Below are positions 23,050-31,409 of a DNA stretch of 64,000 nucleotides, piece by piece. Made by a program: the position numbers and the translations under genes. Source of the stretch: Acidimicrobiaceae bacterium (lineage in GTDB: Bacteria > Actinomycetota > Acidimicrobiia > Acidimicrobiales > RAAP-2); contig PMOI01000016.1 of NCBI GenBank assembly GCA_003162475.1, positions 283,700-347,699 of the forward strand, written 5' to 3'. The notes below the pieces were generated by a model. The model saw nothing but the letters and a program-made list of their open reading frames with translations, searched no databases and was not told where the DNA came from. How positions within the stretch are numbered: the first letter of the stretch is position 1; every line of letters starts with the position of its first letter.

Positions 23050-23076
23050 GTGACGTGACGACGCGCGCCACGTCAC
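23050..23076. promoter_or_regulatory. Inverted repeat upstream of the fusion gene
   Basis: GTGACGTG (23050-23057) and CACGTCAC (23069-23076) form a perfect 8 bp inverted repeat around 11 nt. It lies 129 nt upstream of the reductase-amidase start and 110 nt past the ilvC stop. It could be an operator or an ilvC terminator lacking a U-tract. The rest of 22922-23185 shows no gene. Confidence 0.4.
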
Positions 23077-23185
23077 GATCACGCATCATATGAACGGAGA
23101 AACATGGCCGTGACGTGCATCTTCAAGGCGCCATGATTGTGCTTTGAACCAACTTCAGGCGTACTTCGAAGCCTGGAAGATTGTC

Positions 23186-24220
23186 CTAGTCGGTGTCGCC
23201 GCCAGAGATCTCGGAGACCTTCTGCTTGCCCGCCGAGACGAAGGGCATCATCTCACGAAGTTCTGCGCCGATCTTCTCGATTGGGTGACGCTTGCCGGCG
23301 TCACGAAGTTCGCGGTAGCGCGGGCGCCCGATCTCGTTCTCCAGGATCCACTCGGCGGCGAAGGTGCCGTCTTGGATCTCACCCAGGATCTTCTTCATCT
23401 CGACCTTGACCTGGTCATTGATGACGCGAGGTCCGCGGGTCAAGTCACCGTACTCGGCCGTGTCCGACACGCTGTAGCGCATGCCGGTGATGCCCTCTTC
23501 GTACATCAGGTCCACGATGAGCTTCAACTCGTGCAGGCACTCAAAGTACGCGCTCTCGGGCTGATAGCCCGCTTCGACGAGCGTCTCGTAGCCCGCGCGC
23601 ACGAGGGCCGTGACCCCGCCGCACAAGACGACCTGCTCACCGAAGAGGTCCGTCTCGGTCTCTTCGGAGAACGTCGTCTCGAGCACCCCGGCGCGCGTCG
23701 CGCCGATGCCGTCGGCGTAGGCCAAGGCGATGTCGTGGGCGTGACCCGTGGCGTCTTGTTCGACGGCGATGAGCGACGGCACGCCTCCACCTTCGAGGTA
23801 GGTGCGGCGCACGAGGTGACCAGGTCCCTTGGGCGCGACCATGGCGACGTCGACGTCACTCGGTGGCTTGATCAGGTCGAAGCGGATGTTGAAGCCGTGC
23901 GCGAAGAGCAGGCACTTGCCGGTCGTGAGGTAGGGCGCGATGTCGGCGTCGTAAGTGCGCTTCTGTTCGGTGTCCGGAACGAGCACCATGATGACGTCGG
24001 CTTCGGCGCACGCGTCGGCGATGGTGAGAACACGCAGTCCGGCCTCTTCGGCCTTTTCCACGGATGGCGACTCCATGCGTAAACCAACGCGTACGTCGTA
24101 GCCGCTGTCGTGCAGGTTCAACGCGTGCGCGTGGCCCTGCGAGCCGTAACCCAAGATGGCGATCTTTTTCGCCTTCAGGAGTTCGGGCTTGGCGTCTTTT
24201 TGGTAGTACATCGTAGTCAT
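23186..24220 (-). CDS. ilvC: Ketol-acid reductoisomerase
   Basis: Second common step of valine and isoleucine synthesis: isomerisation and NADPH reduction of acetolactate or acetohydroxybutyrate (344 aa, class I). The N-terminal nucleotide-binding loop is [13 protein letters not shown]. Metal-binding helices include ...[22 protein letters not shown] and ...[17 protein letters not shown]. An in-frame ATG also exists at 24211. AGAAAGA lies 8 nt before ATG 24220. It follows ilvN by 35 nt and is the last gene of ilvBNC. Confidence 0.97.
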   Translation of the reverse strand: MTTMYYQKDAKPELLKAKKIAILGYGSQGHAHALNLHDSGYDVRVGLRMESPSVEKAEEAGLRVLTIADACAEADVIMVLVPDTEQKRTYDADIAPYLTTGKCLLFAHGFNIRFDLIKPPSDVDVAMVAPKGPGHLVRRTYLEGGGVPSLIAVEQDATGHAHDIALAYADGIGATRAGVLETTFSEETETDLFGEQVVLCGGVTALVRAGYETLVEAGYQPESAYFECLHELKLIVDLMYEEGITGMRYSVSDTAEYGDLTRGPRVINDQVKVEMKKILGEIQDGTFAAEWILENEIGRPRYRELRDAGKRHPIEKIGAELREMMPFVSAGKQKVSEISGGDTD

Positions 24221-24255
24221 CGTTTACATCTTTCTCTTGGGGTTTGTCGTGAGAG

Positions 24256-24795
24256 CTAGGCCGTGGCCGTCTGAACAAGTCTAGGGAGCGCGACGCGACC
24301 CGTACGCTGCAATTCCACACCGGAGAAGACCTCCAGGGCCTTCTCGAGCTGATCGCACGCGCCGGGCGTGCCGGCCAACATCACGGTCACCGACGTGGCG
24401 TTCACGTCGACGATCGAAGCGCCCGTGTTGGTGGCGACGTCGAGGACGTCGCCGCGATTGGCGTTGTCGACGCTCAGTGTCGCGAGCAGGAGTTCGCGCT
24501 CCAAGGCGTCACGCGGGGCGAGGTCCTTGATCGCCACGACGTTCACGAGTTTGTCCAACTGACCCACGATCTGTTCCAAGGGCGCGGACTCGGCGTCGAC
24601 GACGATGGTGACCCTGGAAAATTGAGCGTTCCCCTCGGCGGGCGCCACGGCGAGGGAGTAGATGTTAAATCCGCGTCTCGCGAAGAGTCCCGCGATGCGC
24701 GCGAGCACGCCCGCCTTGTTCTCCACCAACACCGACAGGATGTGGTGACGGACGGGGGTGCGATCGGTGACGCCGAGGAAGGGCTCGGGGGTCAT
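24256..24795 (-). CDS. ilvN: Acetolactate synthase regulatory (small) subunit
   Basis: Regulatory subunit (179 aa) that binds valine and stimulates IlvB. An N-terminal ACT domain is evident in HHILSVLVENKAGVLARIAGLFARRGFNI, followed by a C-terminal ACT-like domain with RGDVLDVA and GTPGACDQLEKALEVF. Its ATG overlaps the ilvB stop (ATGA), giving translational coupling and matched subunit synthesis. Confidence 0.96.
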   Translation of the reverse strand: MTPEPFLGVTDRTPVRHHILSVLVENKAGVLARIAGLFARRGFNIYSLAVAPAEGNAQFSRVTIVVDAESAPLEQIVGQLDKLVNVVAIKDLAPRDALERELLLATLSVDNANRGDVLDVATNTGASIVDVNATSVTVMLAGTPGACDQLEKALEVFSGVELQRTGRVALPRLVQTATA

Positions 24796-26507
24796 TGGGC
24801 GCCTCCTCGAAGCAGCGGGTGCACGAGAATGTCGTCGTTACTCGCGCCGGCCGCCACCATTGGAAAGACCTTCTCCGACGAGTCCGTTCGAAAGTCGATG
24901 ACGACGGGGACGTCGTTGATCTGATTAGCCTGGTCGATCACCTCGTGCATCTCCTTCAAGTTCGTCGCGCGAAGTCCCACGCACCCCATGGCCTCGGCCC
25001 ACTTCACGTAGTCGGGCAGGTCGGCGCTGAGGTAGACCTCGGAGTAGCGCTCCTCGTAGAACATCTCCTGCCACTGACGGACCATGCCGAGATAGGCGTT
25101 GTTGAGAATGGCGACCTTGATGGGGATGCCCTCGGCGCGCGCCGTCACGAGTTCTTGGGCCGTCATCTGGAAGCAACCGTCACCGTCGATGCACCACACC
25201 GTCCGATCAGGTCGACCGACCTTGGCGCCGATGGCCGCAGGGACGCCGAAACCCATCGTGCCCGCGCCGCCCGAGTTCACCCACGTACCGGGCTCTTCGA
25301 ACTCCCAGAACTGTGAGGCCCACATCTGGTGCTGGCCAACGCCCGCCGAGACGATGGTTCCCGGCGCTGCTTTTTTGGCGATTGCTTCGATGACGTGTTG
25401 GGGACGCAGCGGACCCTCGGTCGTTGGTTCGTCGTAGACGAGCGGGTAGCGCTCTTGCCAGGTACGAATCTCCTTCCACCAGACGTCGAGGTTCTGCGGT
25501 GACGCCTTCGCGGCCTCGAGCGCCTGAAGGGCCGAAGCGACGTTGGTCTGCAGGGCGACGTCGGCGCGGCGGACCTTATTGAACTCGGCCTTGTCGATGT
25601 CGACGTGGATGATCTTGGCGTTCGCGGCGAACGAAGAGACCTGTCCGGTGACGCGGTCGTCGAAACGCGCGCCCAGCGAGATCAGCAGATCGGACTTTTG
25701 AATGGCCGTCACCGCGCTGTACATCCCGTGCATGCCGGGCATGCCGAGGTGTTGGTCGTGCGAATCGGGAAAGGCGCCGCGCGCCATCAACGTCGTGACG
25801 ACGGGCATCTTGGTTCGCTCGGCAAAGGCGAGGAGATCTTGGTGAGCCCGAGACTTGAGGGTGCCGCCGCCCACGTAGAGCACGGGGCGTTCGGACTGAC
25901 TGATCAGTTCGACGGCGCGCGCCACGGCGTCCTGGTCGATGTCGATTTCAGGGTGATAGCCCGGCAGATCCAGCTCTTCAATCGACTCGGGGTACCACCA
26001 CTCCATGGTCGACTGCGAGATGTCCTTGGGCAGGTCGATGAGCACCGGTCCGGGGCGACCGGTCGTGGCGAGATAGAAGGCCGCCGCGACGGCGCGAGGA
26101 ATCTCGTGCGCGGATTGGATCAAGAAGTTGTGCTTGGTGATGCCCATGGTGATCCCCGTGATGTCGCACTCCTGGAAGGCGTCCGAGCCGATCGACGCGG
26201 TCGCGACCTGTCCCGTGATGACGACGAGTGGCGTCGAGTCCATGTGCGCGTTGGCGATCGGCGTGACGATGTTGGTAGCGCCAGGGCCGCTCGTCACCAT
26301 CGCGACGCCGGCCTTACCGGTTGCGAGTGCGTAACCCTCGGCCATGTGGCCAGCTCCCTGTTCGTGACGCACGAGGATGTGGCGGATCGAGGAGTCGAGA
26401 ATCGGGTCGTAGACGGGCAGAATGGCCCCACCGGGCAGGCCGAAGATGGTGTCGACGCCCTCTTGTTCGAGGCTCTTGATGAGTGCTTGCGCTCCGGTGA
26501 GTTGCAC
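24792..26507 (-). CDS. ilvB: Acetolactate synthase catalytic (large) subunit
   Basis: ThDP- and FAD-dependent enzyme (571 aa) that condenses pyruvate with pyruvate or 2-ketobutyrate, the first step of valine/leucine/isoleucine synthesis. The catalytic Glu is in RHEQGAGHMAEGYA, the FAD domain is central, and the ThDP motif is CIDGDGCFQM...N. The start is GTG 26507 with AAAGGAG 4 nt upstream. Expression is governed by the attenuator immediately upstream. Confidence 0.97.
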   Translation of the reverse strand: MQLTGAQALIKSLEQEGVDTIFGLPGGAILPVYDPILDSSIRHILVRHEQGAGHMAEGYALATGKAGVAMVTSGPGATNIVTPIANAHMDSTPLVVITGQVATASIGSDAFQECDITGITMGITKHNFLIQSAHEIPRAVAAAFYLATTGRPGPVLIDLPKDISQSTMEWWYPESIEELDLPGYHPEIDIDQDAVARAVELISQSERPVLYVGGGTLKSRAHQDLLAFAERTKMPVVTTLMARGAFPDSHDQHLGMPGMHGMYSAVTAIQKSDLLISLGARFDDRVTGQVSSFAANAKIIHVDIDKAEFNKVRRADVALQTNVASALQALEAAKASPQNLDVWWKEIRTWQERYPLVYDEPTTEGPLRPQHVIEAIAKKAAPGTIVSAGVGQHQMWASQFWEFEEPGTWVNSGGAGTMGFGVPAAIGAKVGRPDRTVWCIDGDGCFQMTAQELVTARAEGIPIKVAILNNAYLGMVRQWQEMFYEERYSEVYLSADLPDYVKWAEAMGCVGLRATNLKEMHEVIDQANQINDVPVVIDFRTDSSEKVFPMVAAGASNDDILVHPLLRGGAQ

Positions 26508-26531
26508 AATGCTCCTTTGATGTTAGATAAG

Positions 26532-26562
26532 AAAAAAGGCCTCCCTTTTTTGGGAGGCCTCC
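26532..26562 (-). terminator. Intrinsic terminator of the ilvB attenuator
   Basis: On the minus strand AGGCCTCCC and GGGAGGCCT form a perfect 9 bp stem around an A6 loop, followed at once by T6. It lies just before ilvB and after the leader peptide, so it is a regulatory terminator and does not mark a gene end. Confidence 0.92.
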
Positions 26563-26582
26563 GGTGTACGTAAATCGCGTGA

Positions 26583-26633
26583 CTACCGGCGCCGGGCGCC
26601 TACTACTACCAGAATCTCGAGTTGCGTGGTCAC
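26583..26633 (-). CDS. ilvL: ilvBNC leader peptide (attenuator)
   Basis: A 16-codon frame reading MTTQLEILVVVGARRR then TAG, with start GTG 26633. The Ile-Leu-Val-Val-Val run is the sensor: ribosome stalling when branched-chain aminoacyl-tRNAs are scarce should prevent the downstream terminator from forming. GGCGCC repeats at the end of the frame can join alternative pairing. The design resembles the known corynebacterial ilvBNC leader. A -10-like box 6 nt before the GTG implies that transcript and peptide start together. Confidence 0.88.
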   Translation of the reverse strand: MTTQLEILVVVGARRR

Positions 26634-26639
26634 CTCTCC

Positions 26640-26669
26640 AGTCTAAACACAGAACGACGCGATGCACAA
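26640..26669 (-). promoter_or_regulatory. ilvBNC promoter
   Basis: On the minus strand there is a -35-like TTGTGC (26669-26664), an 18 nt spacer and a -10 TAGACT (26645-26640). The predicted start is near 26633, which is also the leader-peptide GTG. The rest of 26670-26862 shows no gene. Confidence 0.65.
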
Positions 26670-26862
26670 CAGTTCTGACGCGTCGTGACCGCACCCTGTC
26701 CGGCTCCCTGGGCTCGACGAGCGAACTTTTCCAATACTCCTGGGGTGTACCGAGGAGTAAACGACGTCAGCGTCTTCGCACGTTCGCTCAACGTCGGCTG
26801 GAAGTCTCCGATGGTTGCAGATTGGCTGAGGGATGGCGGCGCCCCACTTCCCCTCGCTGAGT

Positions 26863-27147
26863 TCAAGAATGAACGCGGTCGCCACGGTGTCGAATCGCCG
26901 TCACGTTGACCGTACGAGCGTCACGATCTATGAGATAGAGGATCCGATAGTCCCCGCGCCGAGCCGAATACGCGGGCGCCAACGACGCCCCGAGTGCCGT
27001 GCCCACCCGACGAGGATCGTCGAGCAAGGCGCCGGTGATGAATTCGAACGCGGCGGCGGCCATCTTCTTCGTGAACTGCTCGGTGAGGGCGTGGGCGGCC
27101 GGAACCGCGACGAGTAGTCGGTAGCGAGTCTTATTTGAGGTTGACAC
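26863..27147 (-). CDS. RelE/ParE-superfamily toxin
   Basis: Small basic toxin-like protein (94 aa) of the RelE fold, whose relatives cleave mRNA on the ribosome. The typical pattern is visible: N-terminal strand RYRLLVAVPAAHAL, helices, then GASLAPAYSARRGDYRILYLIDRDARTVNVTAIRHRGD. The Arg residues in SARRGDYR and the C-terminal IRHRGD are those usually needed for activity. It overlaps the antitoxin gene by 17 nt, the normal order for relBE-like pairs. Start GTG 27147. Confidence 0.87.
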   Translation of the reverse strand: MSTSNKTRYRLLVAVPAAHALTEQFTKKMAAAAFEFITGALLDDPRRVGTALGASLAPAYSARRGDYRILYLIDRDARTVNVTAIRHRGDRVHS

Positions 27148-27421
27148 GCCGGCCAGCTCGGTCCATGGCGAGTGCTAACTGCTCTGCGTCCAACGTTTCG
27201 CCCGTACTGAGCGCCCGCTGTCCCTCGACGTGTGAGCGCAGGAGGTTCGCCACGGAAAGGACGGCGATGGTCTCTCGCATCGCGTCGAAGTCGTCAACGC
27301 CGATGAGAACGGCGGCCCGGCGCCCGTTCTTGGTGATTTCCGTTCGTTCGTGGGTCGTGATGGCTTCGTCGATGAGTTTCGAGAGATTCGCCCTGGCATC
27401 CGCCACGGGAATGGTGTTCAT
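27131..27421 (-). CDS. Phd/YefM-family antitoxin
   Basis: Antitoxin (96 aa) that should bind both DNA and the neighbouring RelE-like toxin. The N-terminal NTIPVADARANLSKLIDEA and TEITKNGRRAAVLIGVDDFDAM are the Phd/YefM DNA-binding fold. The C-terminal region would wrap the toxin. It begins at ATG 27421 with a -10-like TAGAAT 7 nt upstream and no ribosome-binding site. The pair forms its own unit between ilvB and gatB and probably autoregulates. Confidence 0.88.
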   Translation of the reverse strand: MNTIPVADARANLSKLIDEAITTHERTEITKNGRRAAVLIGVDDFDAMRETIAVLSVANLLRSHVEGQRALSTGETLDAEQLALAMDRAGRRVNLK

Positions 27422-27428
27422 GTACAGA

Positions 27429-27434
27429 ATTCTA
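27429..27434 (-). promoter_or_regulatory. -10-like element of the toxin-antitoxin unit
   Basis: TAGAAT on the minus strand, 7 nt before the antitoxin ATG. A leaderless start is predicted. Confidence 0.45.
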
Positions 27435-27489
27435 GCGTTAATAGTTCAAAAAGAATCGTCGGCCCAACACAGAGCCGAGTAGCGATTAA

Positions 27490-28917
27490 TCAGCGACGGC
27501 TTTGCAACTCGGCGATCACGGCCTTTCCGTTGGCCTGGCCTTTGGTGAGTTTCATGACCTGACCAATGAAGAACTGAGCCAGCTTTTCGTCCCCATCTCG
27601 GAATCGAGCCCACTCATCGGGGTACTGCGTGATGAGGGCGGCCACGGTCTCGCCGAGAGAGTCCGAAGAGAGTTGCTCGAAACCCTTCGCCGCCGCGATG
27701 GCCCGTGGATCTCCCGCGTGGGCCAACAACTCCAACAACACGGTCTTCGCCTGCGTCGCCGAGAGCTCACCACCTTGCTCCATCGTCAGCGTCGCGATGA
27801 ACGCATCCTGCGTGAGATTGGCGATGTCGTCAATGGCGGCAGCGAGTTCGTTCGCCGCGCGCGCCAACGCCAGCGGCGCTTCGACTCCGGCGTCGATCGC
27901 GGCCAGCACGAGGTCGTCAAATCCGAGATCGACGACGACTTCCAGGGCGTCGAGCTGTGACGGCGTGGGATCGGTGAGCCGCGCCAACAGTGTCGCGCGT
28001 CGTTCGGCGGGCATCGCGCCTAGTCCCGCACGAATGCGCTCTTGCCAGGCCGTGTCGGGGACGAGGTCCACGAGATCGGGTTCGCGAAAGTAGCGGTAGT
28101 CCTCGGCCTCTTCCTTGGTGCGCATGGTGGAGGTCTCACCGAGGTGCTCATCCCAGTGACGCGTCTCTTGACGGACCTTGGCGCCCCCTTCGACCAGTTC
28201 GACTTGACGAGCGGCCTCGTAGTCGATGGCGCGATGCAAGCTGCGCAGCGAGTTCAAGTTCTTGATCTCGCAACGGGTTCCAAGAGGATCGCCGGGTCGA
28301 CGAACCGACACGTTCGCGTCGATGCGCATCGAGCCCTCCTCCATGCGACCGTCGGACGCGCCCGTCGCGATCAAGATGCCGCGAAGCTCCGACGCGTATC
28401 CGCGTGCTTGGGCCGAACTGCGAATGTCGGGGCCTGAAACGATCTCCACGAGAGGTACGCCGGAACGGTTGTAGTCAACGAGTGAACGATCCGCGCCGTG
28501 AATGCGACCACTGCCGCCGAGGTGCGTGGACTTGCCTGTGTCTTCTTCCAAGTGTGCGCGTTCGATGGTGACGCGTGATCCGTCCGGCAGGTCCAAGTAA
28601 CCCCCCGAGTTGATCGGCAGGTCGTACTGGCTGATCTGAAAGTCCTTGGGCATGTCGGGATAGAAGTAGTTCTTGCGGTGAAACGTCGAAAAGCCGATCG
28701 TCGAGTGCAGCGCGAAGCCAATGGCCATGGCGAGATCGACCGCGCGTACGTTCAAGACCGGTAGCGAACCCGGGAGCCCCAGGCAGACGGGACAGACGTT
28801 CGTGTTCGGTTCGGACCCGAACTCATTGGCGCACCCACAGAACATCTTGGTCGAGGTCTTCAGTTCGGTATGGACTTCGAGCCCGATGACCATCTCCCAA
28901 CCATCGCGCAGCGTCAT
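27490..28917 (-). CDS. gatB: Asp-tRNA(Asn)/Glu-tRNA(Gln) amidotransferase subunit B
   Basis: tRNA-binding and kinase-like subunit (475 aa) of GatCAB, which amidates mischarged Glu-tRNA(Gln) or Asp-tRNA(Asn). It has the conserved N-terminus WEMVIGLEVHTELKT, the zinc-type motif CGC...CPVCLGLPGSLPVLN, YFYPDMPKDFQISQYD, and a C-terminal YqeY-like tail ending VMKLTKGQANGKAVIAEL. Its start overlaps the gatA stop by 4 nt. Confidence 0.97.
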   Translation of the reverse strand: MTLRDGWEMVIGLEVHTELKTSTKMFCGCANEFGSEPNTNVCPVCLGLPGSLPVLNVRAVDLAMAIGFALHSTIGFSTFHRKNYFYPDMPKDFQISQYDLPINSGGYLDLPDGSRVTIERAHLEEDTGKSTHLGGSGRIHGADRSLVDYNRSGVPLVEIVSGPDIRSSAQARGYASELRGILIATGASDGRMEEGSMRIDANVSVRRPGDPLGTRCEIKNLNSLRSLHRAIDYEAARQVELVEGGAKVRQETRHWDEHLGETSTMRTKEEAEDYRYFREPDLVDLVPDTAWQERIRAGLGAMPAERRATLLARLTDPTPSQLDALEVVVDLGFDDLVLAAIDAGVEAPLALARAANELAAAIDDIANLTQDAFIATLTMEQGGELSATQAKTVLLELLAHAGDPRAIAAAKGFEQLSSDSLGETVAALITQYPDEWARFRDGDEKLAQFFIGQVMKLTKGQANGKAVIAELQSRR

Positions 28918-30338
28918 GAACGTCCGTCCGCTAGTTCGAGGACCCGCGCCGCGGCAAAGAGCCCCGCTTCACTTCGTCCAGGGCCGAGCAGTTGCACGCC
29001 AATGGGTAGATCCGCTTCTCCAGTACCGAAGGGCACCGAGATCGCGGCGTCACCGGCCAAGTTGGTGGGGATCGTGAACACGTCCGAGAGGTACATGGCC
29101 ATTGGGTCGGCCGTTTTCTCGCCAATCGCGAACGCGACCGTCGGCGCCGTCGCTCCGAGCAGCAGGTCGGCTTCAAGGTACGCGCGACGAAAGGCGTCGA
29201 TCAACTGGGTTCGAACTTTCAGCGCCTGGCCGTAGTAGGCGTCGTAGTACCCGGCTGACAGGGCGTAGGTGCCGAGCATGATGCGTCGCTTCACCTCCGC
29301 ACCAAAGCCCGCGGTCCGCGTGGCTTCGTTCATCGCGGCGACGTCGTCGGCGTCGACGCGCAGCCCGTAGCGCACGCCGTCGTAGCGCGCCAGGTTGCTC
29401 GACGCCTCGGCCGGAGCGATCAGGTAGTACGCGCTGAGTCCGAGGTGGATCTCGGGTACCGATAACTCGACGATCGTCGCGCCCGCGTCGCGTAACGCCT
29501 CGGCTGCGCGTTCAACCTCGGCCACGACTTCGTCAGCGGCTCCGTCAAAGAGTTCGCGGACCAGTCCGACACGCTTACCCGCGACGCCGTCGTTCACGTG
29601 GCTGAGCAGTGACGGCGCTAGTTCGGGTAGCGACGTGGAGTCCATTGGATCGTGACCCGCGATGACCTCGAGCAACGCGGCGGCGTCCGCCACGTTCTTC
29701 GCGAACGGTCCGATCTGATCGAGCGAACTGGCAAAGGCGATGAGTCCGTAGCGTGACACCAAGCCGTAGGTCGGCTTCACGCCTACGAGCCCACAAAGCG
29801 CGGCCGGCTGACGAATCGAGCCGCCCGTGTCCGAGCCGAGCGAGAGCGGCGTCATATCGGCCGCCACCGCGCTGGCCGATCCACCCGAGGAGCCGCCCGG
29901 CACACGTTCGACGTTGAGAGGATTGCGCGTCGGGCCGAAGGCCGACGTCTCCGTCGACGAACCCATCGCGAACTCGTCCATGTTGGTCTTGCCCATCGGC
30001 ACCGCGCCGGCGTCGAGGAGGCGACCGACGACCGTCGCGCTGTAGGGCGGGCGCCAACCTTTGAGGATCTTCGACCCCGCGGTCGTGGGCACGCCCGACT
30101 GGCAGAGGTTGTCCTTCAGTGCGATCGGAACACCAGCAAGTGCGCCGACGTCTTCACCGCGCGTTACTCGTTCGTCGACCCGTCGGGCCGCGTCGAGCGC
30201 ACCCTCTTCGTCGACGAAGAGAAAGACGTTGAGTTCGTCGTTGCGCGCACGAATCGCCGCGAGCGATGTCGCCATCTCATTTTCGGCCGTGGTGGCACCG
30301 CTTCGTACGTCGCGCGCGATGTCGAGGGCGCTTCTCAC
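28914..30338 (-). CDS. gatA: Asp-tRNA(Asn)/Glu-tRNA(Gln) amidotransferase subunit A
   Basis: Amidase subunit (474 aa) that releases ammonia from glutamine for transamidation. Amidase-signature catalytic residues are Lys in GVPIALKDNLCQSG, cis-Ser in VPGGSSGGSA and nucleophile Ser in LGSDTGGSIRQPA. The full length is normal. It overlaps gatC upstream and gatB downstream by 4 nt each, supporting stoichiometric synthesis. Confidence 0.97.
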   Translation of the reverse strand: MRSALDIARDVRSGATTAENEMATSLAAIRARNDELNVFLFVDEEGALDAARRVDERVTRGEDVGALAGVPIALKDNLCQSGVPTTAGSKILKGWRPPYSATVVGRLLDAGAVPMGKTNMDEFAMGSSTETSAFGPTRNPLNVERVPGGSSGGSASAVAADMTPLSLGSDTGGSIRQPAALCGLVGVKPTYGLVSRYGLIAFASSLDQIGPFAKNVADAAALLEVIAGHDPMDSTSLPELAPSLLSHVNDGVAGKRVGLVRELFDGAADEVVAEVERAAEALRDAGATIVELSVPEIHLGLSAYYLIAPAEASSNLARYDGVRYGLRVDADDVAAMNEATRTAGFGAEVKRRIMLGTYALSAGYYDAYYGQALKVRTQLIDAFRRAYLEADLLLGATAPTVAFAIGEKTADPMAMYLSDVFTIPTNLAGDAAISVPFGTGEADLPIGVQLLGPGRSEAGLFAAARVLELADGRS

Positions 30339-30637
30339 GGCGCCTCTCCCATGATGCGCGGCACGGCGAATCGCCCGTCTTGAGTGTCGGGGGCCATCGC
30401 GAGCACGTCGTCTCGCGCCAGGCTCGCTCGGCGCTCGTCGGCGCGCACGACGTTGATCAGTCCAAAGGGGTGAGCTGTCGCGACGACGCCCTCGAGATCG
30501 AGCGCGGCGATGTCGTTGGCGTGTTCGAGAACCTGACCGAGCTGCGCGGTGAACTCGTCGAGTTCCGCCTCACTCAGTGTCAGGCGCGCAAGCTTGGCGA
30601 CCTTGGCGACGTCCTCACGGCGCAGTGATGAGGCCAC
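30335..30637 (-). CDS. gatC: Asp-tRNA(Asn)/Glu-tRNA(Gln) amidotransferase subunit C
   Basis: Small bridging subunit (100 aa) that wraps GatA and GatB. It shows the typical start LRREDVAKVAKLARLTLSEAELDEF and end DGRFAVPRIM. The GTG start shares one base with the stop of the upstream hydrolase gene (TAGTG), so it is translationally tied to a non-gat gene. Confidence 0.95.
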   Translation of the reverse strand: MASSLRREDVAKVAKLARLTLSEAELDEFTAQLGQVLEHANDIAALDLEGVVATAHPFGLINVVRADERRASLARDDVLAMAPDTQDGRFAVPRIMGEAP

Positions 30638-31386
30638 TAGAACACCCGAGCGAGGAAGTCCAGGGTCAGCGACTCGACGAGCTCTTGGTCGTTGTCCATC
30701 GTGGCCACGTGGTACGAGTTCTCGAGCCAGACCCGCTCGACGGGACCCGACACCATAGCCTCGAGGTCGTCACCGTTGTCCGACGTGACGACGTGATCCT
30801 CTCGACTCGAGATCAAGAGACTCGGCGCGCTGATGAGATTCAGGTTCGCGTGGACGGCGACGATGCCCTCGAAGAGGCTCTTCACGGGCGCGAGTGGTGT
30901 GGCGGCGTAGGAGCTTTCGACGACACCCTCTCGCTTGATGTCCGAACCGATCGATTCGAACGTCGCGACACCACCCTCGAGCAGGGCGTTGACGCCCTCG
31001 AGCATCTCAGGCCCCGGGGGCTTCACCAGGGGATTGATGAACACGCAACCCGCAACCGACGGACGTACTTCCGCCACGTGCGCGGCCAGTCCCCCGCCCA
31101 TGGACAGACCCACGACCGCCACGCGATCGCAGCGCTGCGAAAGTTCGTCGAAACTCGCTTCGGACGTCTTGGACCAGTCGGCCCAGGTCGTGGTGATCAT
31201 GTCCTCCACCGTGGTGCCGTGACCGGGAAGGCGTGGGAGTTCCACGGAGTAGCCGGCCTCGGCGGCTCGTTCCGCAATCGAGCGCATCGAAGTGGGATTG
31301 CCGGTAAATCCGTGCAGTACCAGCACGCCCAACGGGCCACCGTCGTGGGAAAAGGGCTCGCAGCCCGGCATAACGTCGTGGGTCAT
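30637..31386 (-). CDS. Alpha/beta hydrolase (carboxylesterase/monoacylglycerol lipase-like)
   Basis: Serine esterase-type hydrolase (249 aa). The oxyanion motif is VLHGFTGNP, the nucleophile Ser is in VVGLSMGGGLA, the Asp is in ISSREDHVVTSDNG and the His in ENSYHVATMDND, resembling thermostable carboxylesterase Est30 and bacterial monoglyceride lipases. The frame is open far upstream through the MFS gene, but GGAGG lies 3 nt before ATG 31386. It sits between the MFS gene and gatC in one tightly packed unit. Confidence 0.85.
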   Translation of the reverse strand: MTHDVMPGCEPFSHDGGPLGVLVLHGFTGNPTSMRSIAERAAEAGYSVELPRLPGHGTTVEDMITTTWADWSKTSEASFDELSQRCDRVAVVGLSMGGGLAAHVAEVRPSVAGCVFINPLVKPPGPEMLEGVNALLEGGVATFESIGSDIKREGVVESSYAATPLAPVKSLFEGIVAVHANLNLISAPSLLISSREDHVVTSDNGDDLEAMVSGPVERVWLENSYHVATMDNDQELVESLTLDFLARVF

Positions 31387-31409
31387 AGGCCTCCAGACTA
31401 CCGGCAGAA

